From assembly GCA_964563885.1 (NCBI GenBank), contig CAZLYX010000019.1:1-34314 (forward strand): a stretch of 34,314 bases of DNA, in the 5' to 3' direction. The position numbers and the translations under genes were made by a program. Below the pieces are notes generated by a model, which was given only the letters and a program-made list of their open reading frames with translations, was not told the origin of the DNA and searched no databases. This DNA comes from CAZLYX01 sp964563885. GTDB taxonomy: Bacteria; Pseudomonadota; Gammaproteobacteria; Burkholderiales; Neisseriaceae. This document shows positions 8,406 to 15,177 of the stretch, piece after piece. Numbering within the stretch: the first letter of the stretch is position 1; each line of letters opens with the position of its first letter.

Positions 8406-8645
8406 ATTGTATCCTTATTATTTTTTAAATTTATCTGGGTATTCTAGCATTTATCACTGCGATTGCAATTGTCTAGTAAATCGCGCCGTTACCCTTGCAA
8501 TCTAAAGCGAAACTATATTTGATGATAACCAAATTTTGGGTGGTTTAAATGGTTACTCTGGCGGTAACATTTTCTGTTCAAATTATTAACATCATTTTAT
8601 CGCGTCAATCTACACAACGCTTCTGAGTTTTGTTGAGTTTTTACT

Positions 8646-8657
8646 TTCAGGTAGCCT
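8646..8657 (-). repeat. DNA uptake sequence, single perfect copy
   Basis: TTCAGGTAGCCT about 90 bases before hslO, just upstream of the candidate -35 element. Confidence 0.9.
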
Positions 8658-8671
8658 TTTAAATGAGGCAC

Positions 8672-8700
8672 TTGATTTTCAGCTGGGCTGTTACCATATT
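8672..8700 (+). promoter_or_regulatory. Candidate hslO promoter
   Basis: TTGATT (8672-8677), 17-base spacer, CATATT (8695-8700); both boxes match the sigma-70 consensus at 4 of 6. No heat-shock sigma-32 pattern was obvious, although Hsp33 is a heat-shock protein in E. coli. Confidence 0.3.
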
Positions 8701-8744
8701 GAAAATAATTAATATTAACCCGTCTTTACCAGGATAGAAAAATA

Positions 8745-9665
8745 ATGATCCAAAACATGCCTGATACCGTAATAAACCAAGCTGATTGCCGCACCCGTTT
8801 TATTTTTGACGACATGCCTGTGCGTGGCTTGCATGTGCGCTTGCAAGAAGTGTGGCAGCATATTGTGAGTCGAAAATCTTATCCGCTGGCAATTCGCAAC
8901 GCTTTGGGAGAGCTATTGGCAGCTGGCGCGTTGTTGTCTAGCAATTTGAAACTCGAGGGTACGTTGATTTTACAAGTGCAAGGCAAAGGTGTGCTAAAAA
9001 TGTTGGTGGTGGAGGTGACTTCTGATTTTACTTGCCGTGCCACTGCGCGTTGGGATGAACAAGCCGATGTATCAGAAGATGCCGATTTAACATCATTGCT
9101 GGGCGAGGGCGGTGTGTTTGTGATTACTTTGCAGCCGCAAGACGCTGAGCCATGGCAAGGTGTGGTGCCGCTAGAAGGTGGCACTATTGCTCATATTTTA
9201 ACAGGCTATATGTTGCGTTCAGAGCAATTGAAAACGCATATTACCTTAGCAGCATCAGACAAGGCTGTTGGCGGCTTACTACTCCAAAGGCTACCTGAAG
9301 AGCAATTAGATGATGAAGCGTGGACACATATTACCACTTTAGCCGATACCGTTTCAGAGCAAGAATTATTAGATTTAGACGCACAACATCTGTTATATCG
9401 CTTGTTTCATGAAGCGCCACCAAGAGTCTTTGAGTCAGAAAATTTTGAGTTTGCTTGTACTTGTTCACGCGGAAAAGTCAGCGACATGTTGTTGATGTTG
9501 GGTGCGCAAGAAATTGGCGAAGTGGTGGCTGAGCAAGGCAGCATTGCAGTAGATTGCGATTTTTGCAATGAGAAATATGTATTTGATGAGGCTGATGTTA
9601 ATGCTTTGTTTGGCATGGATGTAGTGAGCGCGATTCGTGAAGAAAATACTCATCAAGTGCAATAG
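8745..9665 (+). CDS. hslO: Redox-regulated chaperone Hsp33
   Basis: 306 residues. Hsp33 is a cytoplasmic holdase activated by oxidation: under reducing conditions four conserved cysteines hold zinc, and disulfide formation unfolds the linker and exposes the binding surface. The four cysteines are all present as C238-x-C240 (FACTCSRGKV) and C271-x2-C274 (CDFCNEKY). The N-terminal domain carries RALG-like and GTLILQVQGKG segments and LTGYMLRSEQLKTHI, typical of the family. AGGAT precedes the ATG. A perfect DUS at 9288-9299 is read in frame as RLPE. The gene ends in a long hairpin shared with the convergent mscL. Confidence 0.95.
   Translation: MIQNMPDTVINQADCRTRFIFDDMPVRGLHVRLQEVWQHIVSRKSYPLAIRNALGELLAAGALLSSNLKLEGTLILQVQGKGVLKMLVVEVTSDFTCRATARWDEQADVSEDADLTSLLGEGGVFVITLQPQDAEPWQGVVPLEGGTIAHILTGYMLRSEQLKTHITLAASDKAVGGLLLQRLPEEQLDDEAWTHITTLADTVSEQELLDLDAQHLLYRLFHEAPPRVFESENFEFACTCSRGKVSDMLLMLGAQEIGEVVAEQGSIAVDCDFCNEKYVFDEADVNALFGMDVVSAIREENTHQVQ
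9288..9299 (+). repeat. DNA uptake sequence inside hslO
   Basis: Perfect AGGCTACCTGAA, read in frame as AGG CTA CCT GAA (RLPE in LLQRLPEEQ). Confidence 0.9.
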
Positions 9666-9695
9666 CACTTAATTAAATCAATACCGACTAGATTA

Positions 9696-9741
9696 AACGT
9701 TAAACGGTCGCCTGAATAATACTGGGCGACTGTTTAACGTT
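9696..9741. terminator. Long hairpin between convergent hslO and mscL
   Basis: 17-bp arms, 9696-9712 and 9725-9741, with one G-T type mismatch and a 12-base loop. It sits 30 bases after the hslO stop and 18 before the mscL stop, so it may serve both genes. There is no long T-run directly adjoining on the plus side. The left arm and loop include CGGTCGCCTGAA, which resembles a diverged uptake-sequence dialect rather than the one used elsewhere in the window. Confidence 0.6.
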
Positions 9742-9759
9742 GTGATTGCTTAAAATATA

Positions 9760-10185
9760 TTATTTTTTTAAAGAATCACGAATCTCACGCAACAACAAAA
9801 CTTCTTCAGATGGTGCTTCATCAGCGGCAGGTGCTTCTTCTTTTTGTAAGCGGCTGATGGCTTTTACGACCATGAAAATAGCAGCAGCAATAATTAAAAA
9901 GCTGATGAGAGAGTTAATGAATAAACCAAGATTTACAGTTACCGCACCCGCAGCTTGGGCTGAGGCTAAAGAAGAATAGGGTGCAGCAGTTGCGCCGTCT
10001 TTCAGGGTGATAAATAAGTTTGAGAAATCTACGCCGCCAATCAATAAGCCAACAGGTGGCATGATTACATCGTCTACCAATGATTTAACAATGCCGCTGA
10101 AAGCTGTACCAATAACCAAGCCGACAGCTAGGTCAACCACATTGCCGCGCATAATAAATGCTTTAAAATCCTGAGCTAATGACAT
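9760..10185 (-). CDS. mscL: Large-conductance mechanosensitive channel
   Basis: 141 residues, close to the 136 of E. coli MscL. Inner-membrane homopentamer that opens at near-lytic tension to release solutes during hypo-osmotic shock. The N-terminal amphipathic segment and pore-lining first membrane helix are visible (FIMRGNVVDLAVGLVIGTAFSG, about 10-32), followed by IVKSLVDDVIMPPVG, a periplasmic loop, the second membrane helix (about 88-108), and a charged C-terminal helix ending LLLREIRDSLKK. AGGA before the ATG supports the start. It is convergent with hslO and has its own upstream region after the fabI terminator. Confidence 0.96.
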   Translation of the reverse strand: MSLAQDFKAFIMRGNVVDLAVGLVIGTAFSGIVKSLVDDVIMPPVGLLIGGVDFSNLFITLKDGATAAPYSSLASAQAAGAVTVNLGLFINSLISFLIIAAAIFMVVKAISRLQKEEAPAADEAPSEEVLLLREIRDSLKK

Positions 10186-10217
10186 TTTGAGTTCCTGTAA
10201 TAAATAAAAACCGCTAC

Positions 10218-10223
10218 ATAATA
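10218..10223 (-). promoter_or_regulatory. Candidate extended -10 of mscL
   Basis: On the minus strand TGGTATTAT, an extended -10 (TGn-TATTAT), about 30 bases before the ATG. No good -35 is seen. Confidence 0.3.
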
Positions 10224-10314
10224 CCAGTTTTTGTTAGTAAAAATAAATATGCTAGGTATGTGAGTATTGTTGAAATTGCTTCAAATAATCGTGTAGATAT
10301 TTTGTCAAACATCT

Positions 10315-10350
10315 AAAAAGGCTACCTGAATAATAACTTTCAGGTAGCCT
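10315..10350 (-). terminator. DUS-pair terminator of fabI
   Basis: Perfect DUS copies at 10319-10330 (plus) and 10339-10350 (minus) form a 12-bp stem with an 8-base loop. In the fabI direction the stem is followed by TTTTT. Lies 30 bases beyond the fabI stop. Confidence 0.85.
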
Positions 10351-10380
10351 AAATGATTCAACGGTTGTGTTTGTAGCTGA

Positions 10381-11169
10381 TTACAGAGATTCTTCGCTCA
10401 TGGCATTGATGCTGTAACCGCAATCAACATAAGTGATTTCGCCAGTGATGCCAGAAGCTAAATCTGACAACACAAACGCCGCAGCATTGCCCACTTCTTC
10501 AATGGTAACGTTGCGACCAAGTGGGTTTTGTTGAGCAACAGAGCTAAGCAATTTGCTAAAGTCGGCAATACCTGAAGCGGCCAAAGTTTTGATTGGGCCA
10601 GCAGAGATACCATTACAACGAATGCCTTCACGACCTACAGCCGCTGCTGTAAAGCGAATAGCCGCTTCTAAGCTGGCTTTCGCCAAGCCCATTACGTTGT
10701 AGTTTGGCATCGCACGCAATGCGCCTAAATAAGTTAATGCCACCACAGAAGCGTTGCGACCTTGCATCATTGGGCGTGCAGCTTTAACTAAAGCGGGCAG
10801 GCTGTAAGCAGATACATCATGAGCAATATTAAATGATTCACGGCTAATGCTGTCGAGGAAATTACCGTTTAAAGATTCGCGTGGCGCAAAGGCAATAGCG
10901 TGTACTAAGCCATCGAGGCCATCCCATTCTTTGGCCAAGTCTACAAATAATTGGTTAATTTCATCATCGCTTTGCACATCGCAACGAAGCACTAAATCAG
11001 AACCTAACTCAGCAGCCATTTTGCGTACGCGGCTTTCTAGTTTGTCGACCACATAAGTGAACGCCAAGTCGGCACCTTGTTCACGGCAGGCTTTAGCGAT
11101 GCCATAAGCGATTGAGCGTTCTGAAATCATGCCTGTGATCAGGATTTTTTTACCTTGTAAAAAGCCCAT
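10381..11169 (-). CDS. fabI: Enoyl-[acyl-carrier-protein] reductase (NADH)
   Basis: FabI, 262 residues, catalyses the last reduction of each fatty-acid elongation cycle in the cytoplasm. I take the ATG at 11169 (MGFLQGKKILITG) because AAGGA lies 8 bases before it and the family starts there; the frame is open 15 codons further upstream but without support. Visible are the glycine-poor FabI nucleotide motif GMISERSIAYGIA, DVQSDDEI, the catalytic YNVMGLAKASLEA with Tyr-x6-Lys, and the C-terminal GISAGPIKTLAASGI and DLASGITGEITYVDCG. This is the classical FabI rather than FabV or FabK. Confidence 0.96.
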   Translation of the reverse strand: MGFLQGKKILITGMISERSIAYGIAKACREQGADLAFTYVVDKLESRVRKMAAELGSDLVLRCDVQSDDEINQLFVDLAKEWDGLDGLVHAIAFAPRESLNGNFLDSISRESFNIAHDVSAYSLPALVKAARPMMQGRNASVVALTYLGALRAMPNYNVMGLAKASLEAAIRFTAAAVGREGIRCNGISAGPIKTLAASGIADFSKLLSSVAQQNPLGRNVTIEEVGNAAAFVLSDLASGITGEITYVDCGYSINAMSEESL

Positions 11170-11287
11170 ATTCTGTATCCTTAAATAATAAATGGTACTG
11201 TGTATCAAAGCCATTGTTGCTGGCTGTGTCGATTAATATCAGTCCAGCTATTATAGCGAAGTTAGTCGCGCTGGTATAGAAAACGCT

Positions 11288-11299
11288 TTCAGGTAGCCT
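11288..11299 (-). repeat. DNA uptake sequence, single perfect copy
   Basis: TTCAGGTAGCCT about 50 bases before the solute-binding protein gene, in the region divergent from fabI. Confidence 0.9.
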
Positions 11300-11347
11300 T
11301 TTTGGATTTCAGCTACAATATCAACCTATCTCCGAAGAAAGAATAAT

Positions 11348-13278
11348 ATGAGAGCATGGTTTTACGCATGTTTGGTGAGCGTGAGCACTGCTTATGCGGC
11401 ACATGGCATTGGCTTAGGCCAGCCTGCGCAGCAGCCCGCTAATTTTCAAGCCTTTGCTTATGTCAATCCTGATGCACCCAAAGGTGGCACCTTCACTTTG
11501 CCCGTTCAAGGCAGTTTTGATACGCTCAATCCGTTCACACTCAAAGGCGACAAAGAAGCTGGTGTGGACATGTTGACGCTGGATACGCTGATGACAAAAG
11601 GGCAAGATGAGCCGTTTGCAATGTATGGTTTGTTGGCTGAAGATGTATCACTGGCAACAGATGGCTTGTCGGTAACATTTAAACTTAATCAAAAAGCACG
11701 TTTTGCGAATGGCGACCCCGTATTAGCACGTGATGTGGCCGAATCGTTTCGGCTGTTAACGCAAGATAAAGCTGCTGCACCTTTGTTTAGGGTTTATTGG
11801 AGCGATGTTGCACGTGTGGAAACGCCCGATGCACGCACCGTGCGATTTGTATTCAAAAAGCGCAATGCCGAATTGCACATGACTTTGGGTGAGCTACCGA
11901 TTTTTTCACATAAAAGCTATCCCAAAGGTTTAGCCGCTGCTGCTAATGCGTTGCCGATTGGTTCTGGCCCCTATTTGCTCAGTAAAACAGTGAGCAATCG
12001 GCAGAGTGAATACAGCAGGCGCAAAGATTATTGGGCGCAAAAACTTCCTGTACGTCGAGGCATGTTTAACTTTGATACGGTGCGCTTAAAATACTATCAA
12101 GACGATACTGTGCGTGTGGAGCGGGTAAAAGGTGGACAATACGATTTTATGCAGGAAAACACAGCTGCATTATGGGCGCGTGGATATCCTGATAGCGCGC
12201 TAAAACGACATGGCTTAGTCAAAAAAGAATGGCAACAGCAAAGCACAGCTGGTATGCAGGGTTTTGTGATGAACATGAGACGCACGCCATTAAACGATAT
12301 TCGTGTTCGCCAAGCGCTGGTGTTGAGCTTTGATTTTGAAAGTGTGAATAGGCGCATGTTTTATGGTGTTTACACTCGCAGCAACAGTTTTTTTACCAAC
12401 AGCGAAATGGCGGCAACTGGTAAACCAACAGATGCTGAGCTGGCTATTTTGTTGCCACTAAAAAATCAACTTTCAGCGGCTGTGTTCAGCCAAAATGTGC
12501 CACAACCACCAAAAGTTGACCCTAAATTAGGCGTGCGCCCCAATTTATTGCAAGCACGCAGTTTGTTTGAGCAGGCGGGATTTCGTTATCAAAATGGTGT
12601 TTTGGTGGATAAAAAAGGGAAACCGTTGGTGTTGGAATTTGTGACGTATAACAAAAACTTTGGACGCGTAGTGTCAAAGTGGCAGCGAGATTTAGCCAAA
12701 ATTGGCGNNNNNNNNNNNNNNNNNNNNNNNNNNNNNNNNNNNNNNNNNNNNNNNNNNNNNNNNNNNNNNNNNNNNNNNNNNNNNNNNNNNNNNNNNNNNN
12801 NNNNNNNAAAAACTTTGGACGCGTAGTGTCAAAGTGGCAGCGAGATTTAGCCAAAATTGGCGTAACCTTAAAAGTGCGGGTAACTGATTCAGCGGTATTT
12901 CGCAAACGCTTAGACGATTTTAATTTCGACCTTACTATTACCAATTACAGCAATAGCGAAAGCCCGGGTAATGAGCAATTTGATTATTACAGCTGCGCCA
13001 CCGCCAAAACACCAGGTAGCCGCAATTATGCGGGTATGTGCGATCCAGCAATTGAAGTGTTGTTAAAGCGGTTTGAAAGTTTTAATAATCGTGCCGATTT
13101 AGTTGCTTCCGCCCGTGCACTCGATCGAGTGTTGCGACATCAATATATCATTGTGCCCAACTGGTACAGCGATACTTATCGGGTTATTTACCGTGAAAAT
13201 TTAGGCGTGCCTTCACGACCACCAAAATATTACAGTGCCATGGATTGGGCACTGAAAACTTGGTGGGTACAGAAATAA
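11348..13278 (+). CDS. Periplasmic oligopeptide/dipeptide-type solute-binding protein (family 5, YejA-like), interrupted by a scaffold gap
   Basis: Extracellular solute-binding protein that would deliver peptides or similar solutes to an ABC importer. A signal peptide is visible (MRAWFYACLVSVSTAYA, cleavage near residue 18), followed by family 5 features such as PDAPKGGTF, FDTLNPFTLKG, DGLSVTFKLNQKARFANGDPV in two parts, DIRVRQALVLSFDFE and the C-terminal QYIIVPNWYSD. The gene is cut by 100 Ns (12708-12807), and the same 55 bases occur on both sides (12653-12707 and 12808-12862). Removing the Ns and one copy rejoins the frames exactly, giving 591 residues, close to the 604 of E. coli YejA. 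As deposited it looks frameshifted because 155 is not a multiple of three. No permease or ATPase genes lie beside it. A candidate -10 TACAAT lies about 35 bases before the ATG. Confidence 0.9.
12653..12862 (+). repeat. 55-bp direct repeat flanking a 100-N gap
   Basis: Identical 55-base copies at 12653-12707 and 12808-12862 flank exactly 100 Ns. A repeat ending precisely at both gap borders is what two overlapping contig ends look like when scaffolded without merging; 55 is also a common assembly k-mer. The copies encode the same residues in the same frame, so this is best read as an assembly artefact. Confidence 0.93.
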
Positions 13279-13486
13279 GTTTCAATATAAAGATGTTTAA
13301 AGTGTATTGCAGAAAATAAATAACGGCTTGAGATGTATATGAATCCGCTTTTCATTGTTGATTGAAAACTAGGTAATACATTTAGAGATTGATGGCTTTA
13401 TATTGATTGGTTTTTAATATTGAATACGTCATTTGGTGTAGTTGATTTAAGCAGAATGAGCAGGTTTATAAATGTGTTATCTGTTT

Positions 13487-13498
13487 TTCAGGTAGCCT
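13487..13498 (-). repeat. DNA uptake sequence, single perfect copy
   Basis: TTCAGGTAGCCT in the convergent spacer; here the terminator next to it is a separate, non-DUS hairpin. Confidence 0.9.
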
Positions 13499-13525
13499 TT
13501 AATACGCTAAACATCAAGGCTCATA

Positions 13526-13561
13526 AAAAAATGCTTCAGAGCTAAATCTGAAGCATTTTTT
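13526..13561. terminator. Bidirectional intrinsic terminator
   Basis: Perfect 15-bp stem (13526-13540 and 13547-13561) with loop GCTAAA; A-run on the left and T-run on the right, so it works for the solute-binding protein gene (plus) and xthA (minus, stop at 13582). Confidence 0.88.
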
Positions 13562-13581
13562 GCATGATTAACATGATTGAA

Positions 13582-14349
13582 TTAAGAAAATTCAGCCCAC
13601 ACAGGTGCATGGTCGCTTGGTCGTTCTTGTGCACGCGCATCGCTGTCTACACCCACTGCTAGCAAAGTATCGCGCATGGAAGGAGTAACAAGCAGGTGAT
13701 CAATGCGTAAACCAAGTTTGCGCGGGAACATATTCATGCGGTAATCCCACCAAGTGTACATCACTTCATCGGGGTGGATATAGCGTAAAGCATCGGTTAA
13801 GCCCAGATCAAGCAAAGTTTGAAGCCAGGCGCGCTCTTCGCTAGAACAATGAACTTTTTCATGCCACGCTTCTGGGTCATATACATCAATATCAGCAGGA
13901 GCAATGTTGAAATCCCCCAGCAACACTAGTTTGTCATGGTGCGACAATTCGTCGCGTACAAAATCGATAAGTGCGGCAAACCAGCGGCGTTTATAATCAA
14001 ATTTTTCGCTACCCACAGCTTCGCCGTTGACGCAATAAACGTTGATAATGCGCACACCGTTAATGGTTGCTGCGATCACTCGCCGTTGTGGGTCGTCTGC
14101 TAAATTAGGCAGACCAGTATGAACATCTTCAAGTGGTGTTTGGCTTAAAATGGCAACACCATTATAGGTTTTTTGACCACTCCAAGCTGTGTACCAGCCA
14201 AGCATTTCAAACGCAGCAGCGGGGTATTTGTCTTGATCTAGCTTTAATTCTTGTAAAACCAGTACATCGGGACGATGTTCTTGTAGCCAATCTTGAACAT
14301 GCGGTAAACGCACATTAAGGGAATTGACGTTCCAAGTAGCAATTTTCAT
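13582..14349 (-). CDS. xthA: Exodeoxyribonuclease III (AP endonuclease)
   Basis: 255 residues of the exonuclease/endonuclease/phosphatase fold; cleaves DNA 5' of abasic sites and removes 3' blocking groups in base-excision repair. Motifs in order: TWNVNSLNVRLPHV (metal-side Asn), LVLQELKLDQ with the metal-binding Glu near residue 34, YNGVAILS, the catalytic GDFNIAPADIDVYDP, RIDHLLVTPSM and the terminal SDHAPVWAEF with the catalytic Asp-His pair. The ATG is preceded by TTGGAG. It lies 62 bases behind the arsR-type gene, with an intrinsic terminator in between, so it is either read through from that gene or has a promoter I cannot see. Confidence 0.95.
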   Translation of the reverse strand: MKIATWNVNSLNVRLPHVQDWLQEHRPDVLVLQELKLDQDKYPAAAFEMLGWYTAWSGQKTYNGVAILSQTPLEDVHTGLPNLADDPQRRVIAATINGVRIINVYCVNGEAVGSEKFDYKRRWFAALIDFVRDELSHHDKLVLLGDFNIAPADIDVYDPEAWHEKVHCSSEERAWLQTLLDLGLTDALRYIHPDEVMYTWWDYRMNMFPRKLGLRIDHLLVTPSMRDTLLAVGVDSDARAQERPSDHAPVWAEFS

Positions 14350-14368
14350 AATATATTGGGCTCCAAAT

Positions 14369-14391
14369 AAAAAGGCTGCCTAAAAGCAGCC
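14369..14391 (-). terminator. Intrinsic terminator after the ArsR-type gene
   Basis: 6-bp stem GGCTGC/GCAGCC (14374-14379 and 14386-14391) followed on the minus strand by a T-run. It includes AGGCTGCCTAAA (14373-14384), one base from the Simonsiella-type uptake sequence AGGCTGCCTGAA. Confidence 0.75.
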
Positions 14392-14411
14392 CAAGGCAAA
14401 GGAGAGCAGTA

Positions 14412-14729
14412 TTATTGAGGTGGGCAATAAAGCTCATATAGGGTGCCAATAATGGCTTCTATTTGCGGAGAGTTGATGCGGTATTGCAACACACGGTGAT
14501 AACGTGTGAATTCAACCAAGCCCTCGCTGCGAAGTTTGGCTAAGTGATTAGACATTGCGGTTTGATTAATGCCGATAATGCTCACCAATTCAGTAACGCT
14601 GCGTTCACTTTCTAGTAATAAACACAGAATCATTAAGCGATGAGGGTGAGAGATTAACTTCAATAGTGCCGCGGCTTGGCCTGCACTGCTGAGTAGTTCT
14701 TCAATAGGGGCTGGACTGGTGTTTTTCAT
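14412..14729 (-). CDS. ArsR-family repressor of the SqrR/BigR/YgaV (persulfide-sensing) type
   Basis: 105 residues with a winged helix-turn-helix of the ArsR/SmtB fold: SHPHRLMILCLL (helix 2-3), SVTELVSIIGINQTAMSNHLAKLRSEGLV (recognition region), then the wing FTRYHRVLQYRI. There is no ELCVCDL metal site. The only cysteines are C36 and C102, 66 residues apart; the reported sensing pairs C41/C107 of SqrR and C42/C108 of BigR have the same spacing, and the C-terminal LYCPPQ ending resembles the VYCP of YgaV. I infer a repressor that senses reactive sulfur or oxidants by linking these cysteines. It is divergent from a DUF2892 gene. No ribosome site precedes the ATG and the best promoter places the mRNA start only about 3 bases upstream, so the message may be leaderless. 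Confidence 0.88.
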   Translation of the reverse strand: MKNTSPAPIEELLSSAGQAAALLKLISHPHRLMILCLLLESERSVTELVSIIGINQTAMSNHLAKLRSEGLVEFTRYHRVLQYRINSPQIEAIIGTLYELYCPPQ

Positions 14730-14738
14730 AATGGCTAT

Positions 14739-14767
14739 ATTGTAGATAGGAATGATATAAACAGCAA
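14739..14767 (-). promoter_or_regulatory. Candidate promoter of the ArsR-type gene
   Basis: On the minus strand TTGCTG (14762-14767), 17-base spacer, TACAAT (14739-14744). The predicted start is near 14732, about 3 bases before the ATG at 14729. Confidence 0.5.
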
Positions 14768-14775
14768 TGGCTGTT
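14760..14775. promoter_or_regulatory. Candidate operator shared by divergent promoters
   Basis: Perfect dyad AACAGC-AATG-GCTGTT. It overlaps the -35 of the repressor gene and abuts the -35 of the DUF2892 gene, a position where a bound ArsR-type dimer would block both. Confidence 0.45.
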
Positions 14776-14802
14776 TGTGATATTTAAAATTCATGGTATC
14801 CT
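14775..14802 (+). promoter_or_regulatory. Candidate promoter of the DUF2892 gene
   Basis: TTGTGA (14775-14780), 16-base spacer, TATCCT (14797-14802), giving a leader of about 95 bases before the ATG at 14902. Confidence 0.4.
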
Positions 14803-14901
14803 GAACCTAGAAATTAGTTTTTTATGATATGTGCTCGATTTAGTGATTTAAACTGAGCTTCAGCCAGAAATTTGTACGTTATTTTAGTCAAAGGAACTGT
14901 C

Positions 14902-15096
14902 ATGGTTTGTAAAAATGTAGGCACGGTAGACCGTGCAATTCGCATCATTGTTGGTGTGGTATTGATTGCTTTAGTATTTGTTGGCCCACAAACTGCTTGG
15001 GGTTGGATAGGTGTTGTGCCTTTGGCCACAGGTCTATTGGGCTGGTGTGGTTTGTATACAGTATTGGGCATGAAAACATGCAAAATCAAGAAGTAA
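14902..15096 (+). CDS. DUF2892 small inner-membrane protein (YgaP membrane-domain-like)
   Basis: 64 residues from the ATG at 14902, chosen because AAAGGA lies 7 bases before it; a longer frame starting at 14872 has no support. The start KNVGTVDRAIRIIVGVVLI is the DUF2892 signature, with two probable membrane helices (about 12-28 and 34-56) and GLLGWCGLYTVLGMKTC at the end. In E. coli YgaP this domain is fused to a rhodanese domain and controlled by YgaV; here it stands alone beside a YgaV-like repressor. Cysteines C3, C49 and C60 are present. Probable role is in handling sulfur species at the membrane, but the molecular function of the domain is not settled. Confidence 0.88.
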   Translation: MVCKNVGTVDRAIRIIVGVVLIALVFVGPQTAWGWIGVVPLATGLLGWCGLYTVLGMKTCKIKK

Positions 15097-15123
15097 TCTG
15101 ATGTAGATTGCTAAATGATTTAA

Positions 15124-15166
15124 CATTAAAGGCTACCTGAACAATCTTTTCAGGTAGCCTTTAATG
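15124..15166. terminator. DUS-pair bidirectional terminator
   Basis: Perfect DUS copies at 15130-15141 and 15149-15160, extended to an 18-bp perfect stem (15124-15141 / 15149-15166) with a 7-base loop, between the convergent DUF2892 gene and gabD. Confidence 0.85.
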
Positions 15167-15177
15167 TATTAATAAGC

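Larger units (their letters stand above)
8406..8744. other. Divergent upstream region between the amidotransferase and hslO
   Basis: 339 bases without a gene. It holds one DUS (8646-8657), a candidate hslO promoter (8672-8700) and a short imperfect dyad around 8550-8570 (GTTAC...GTAAC). The rest is AT-rich with stops in all frames; I recognise no RNA. Confidence 0.6.
13279..13581. other. Spacer between the solute-binding protein gene and xthA
   Basis: 303 bases holding a single DUS (13487-13498) and the shared terminator (13526-13561). The first 200 bases are AT-rich, show no long frame and nothing recognisable. Confidence 0.6.

Noticed and set aside
11170..11214. 15-residue extension of FabI
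   Set aside because: FabI proteins begin at MGFLQGKK; AAGGA is correctly placed for that ATG.
12522..12944. Short frames crossing the run of Ns, both strands
   Set aside because: They exist only because N codons are read as open; the real gene is the plus-strand solute-binding protein.
13008..13022. CAGGTAGCC inside the solute-binding protein gene as a DUS
   Set aside because: Only nine bases match the uptake sequence.
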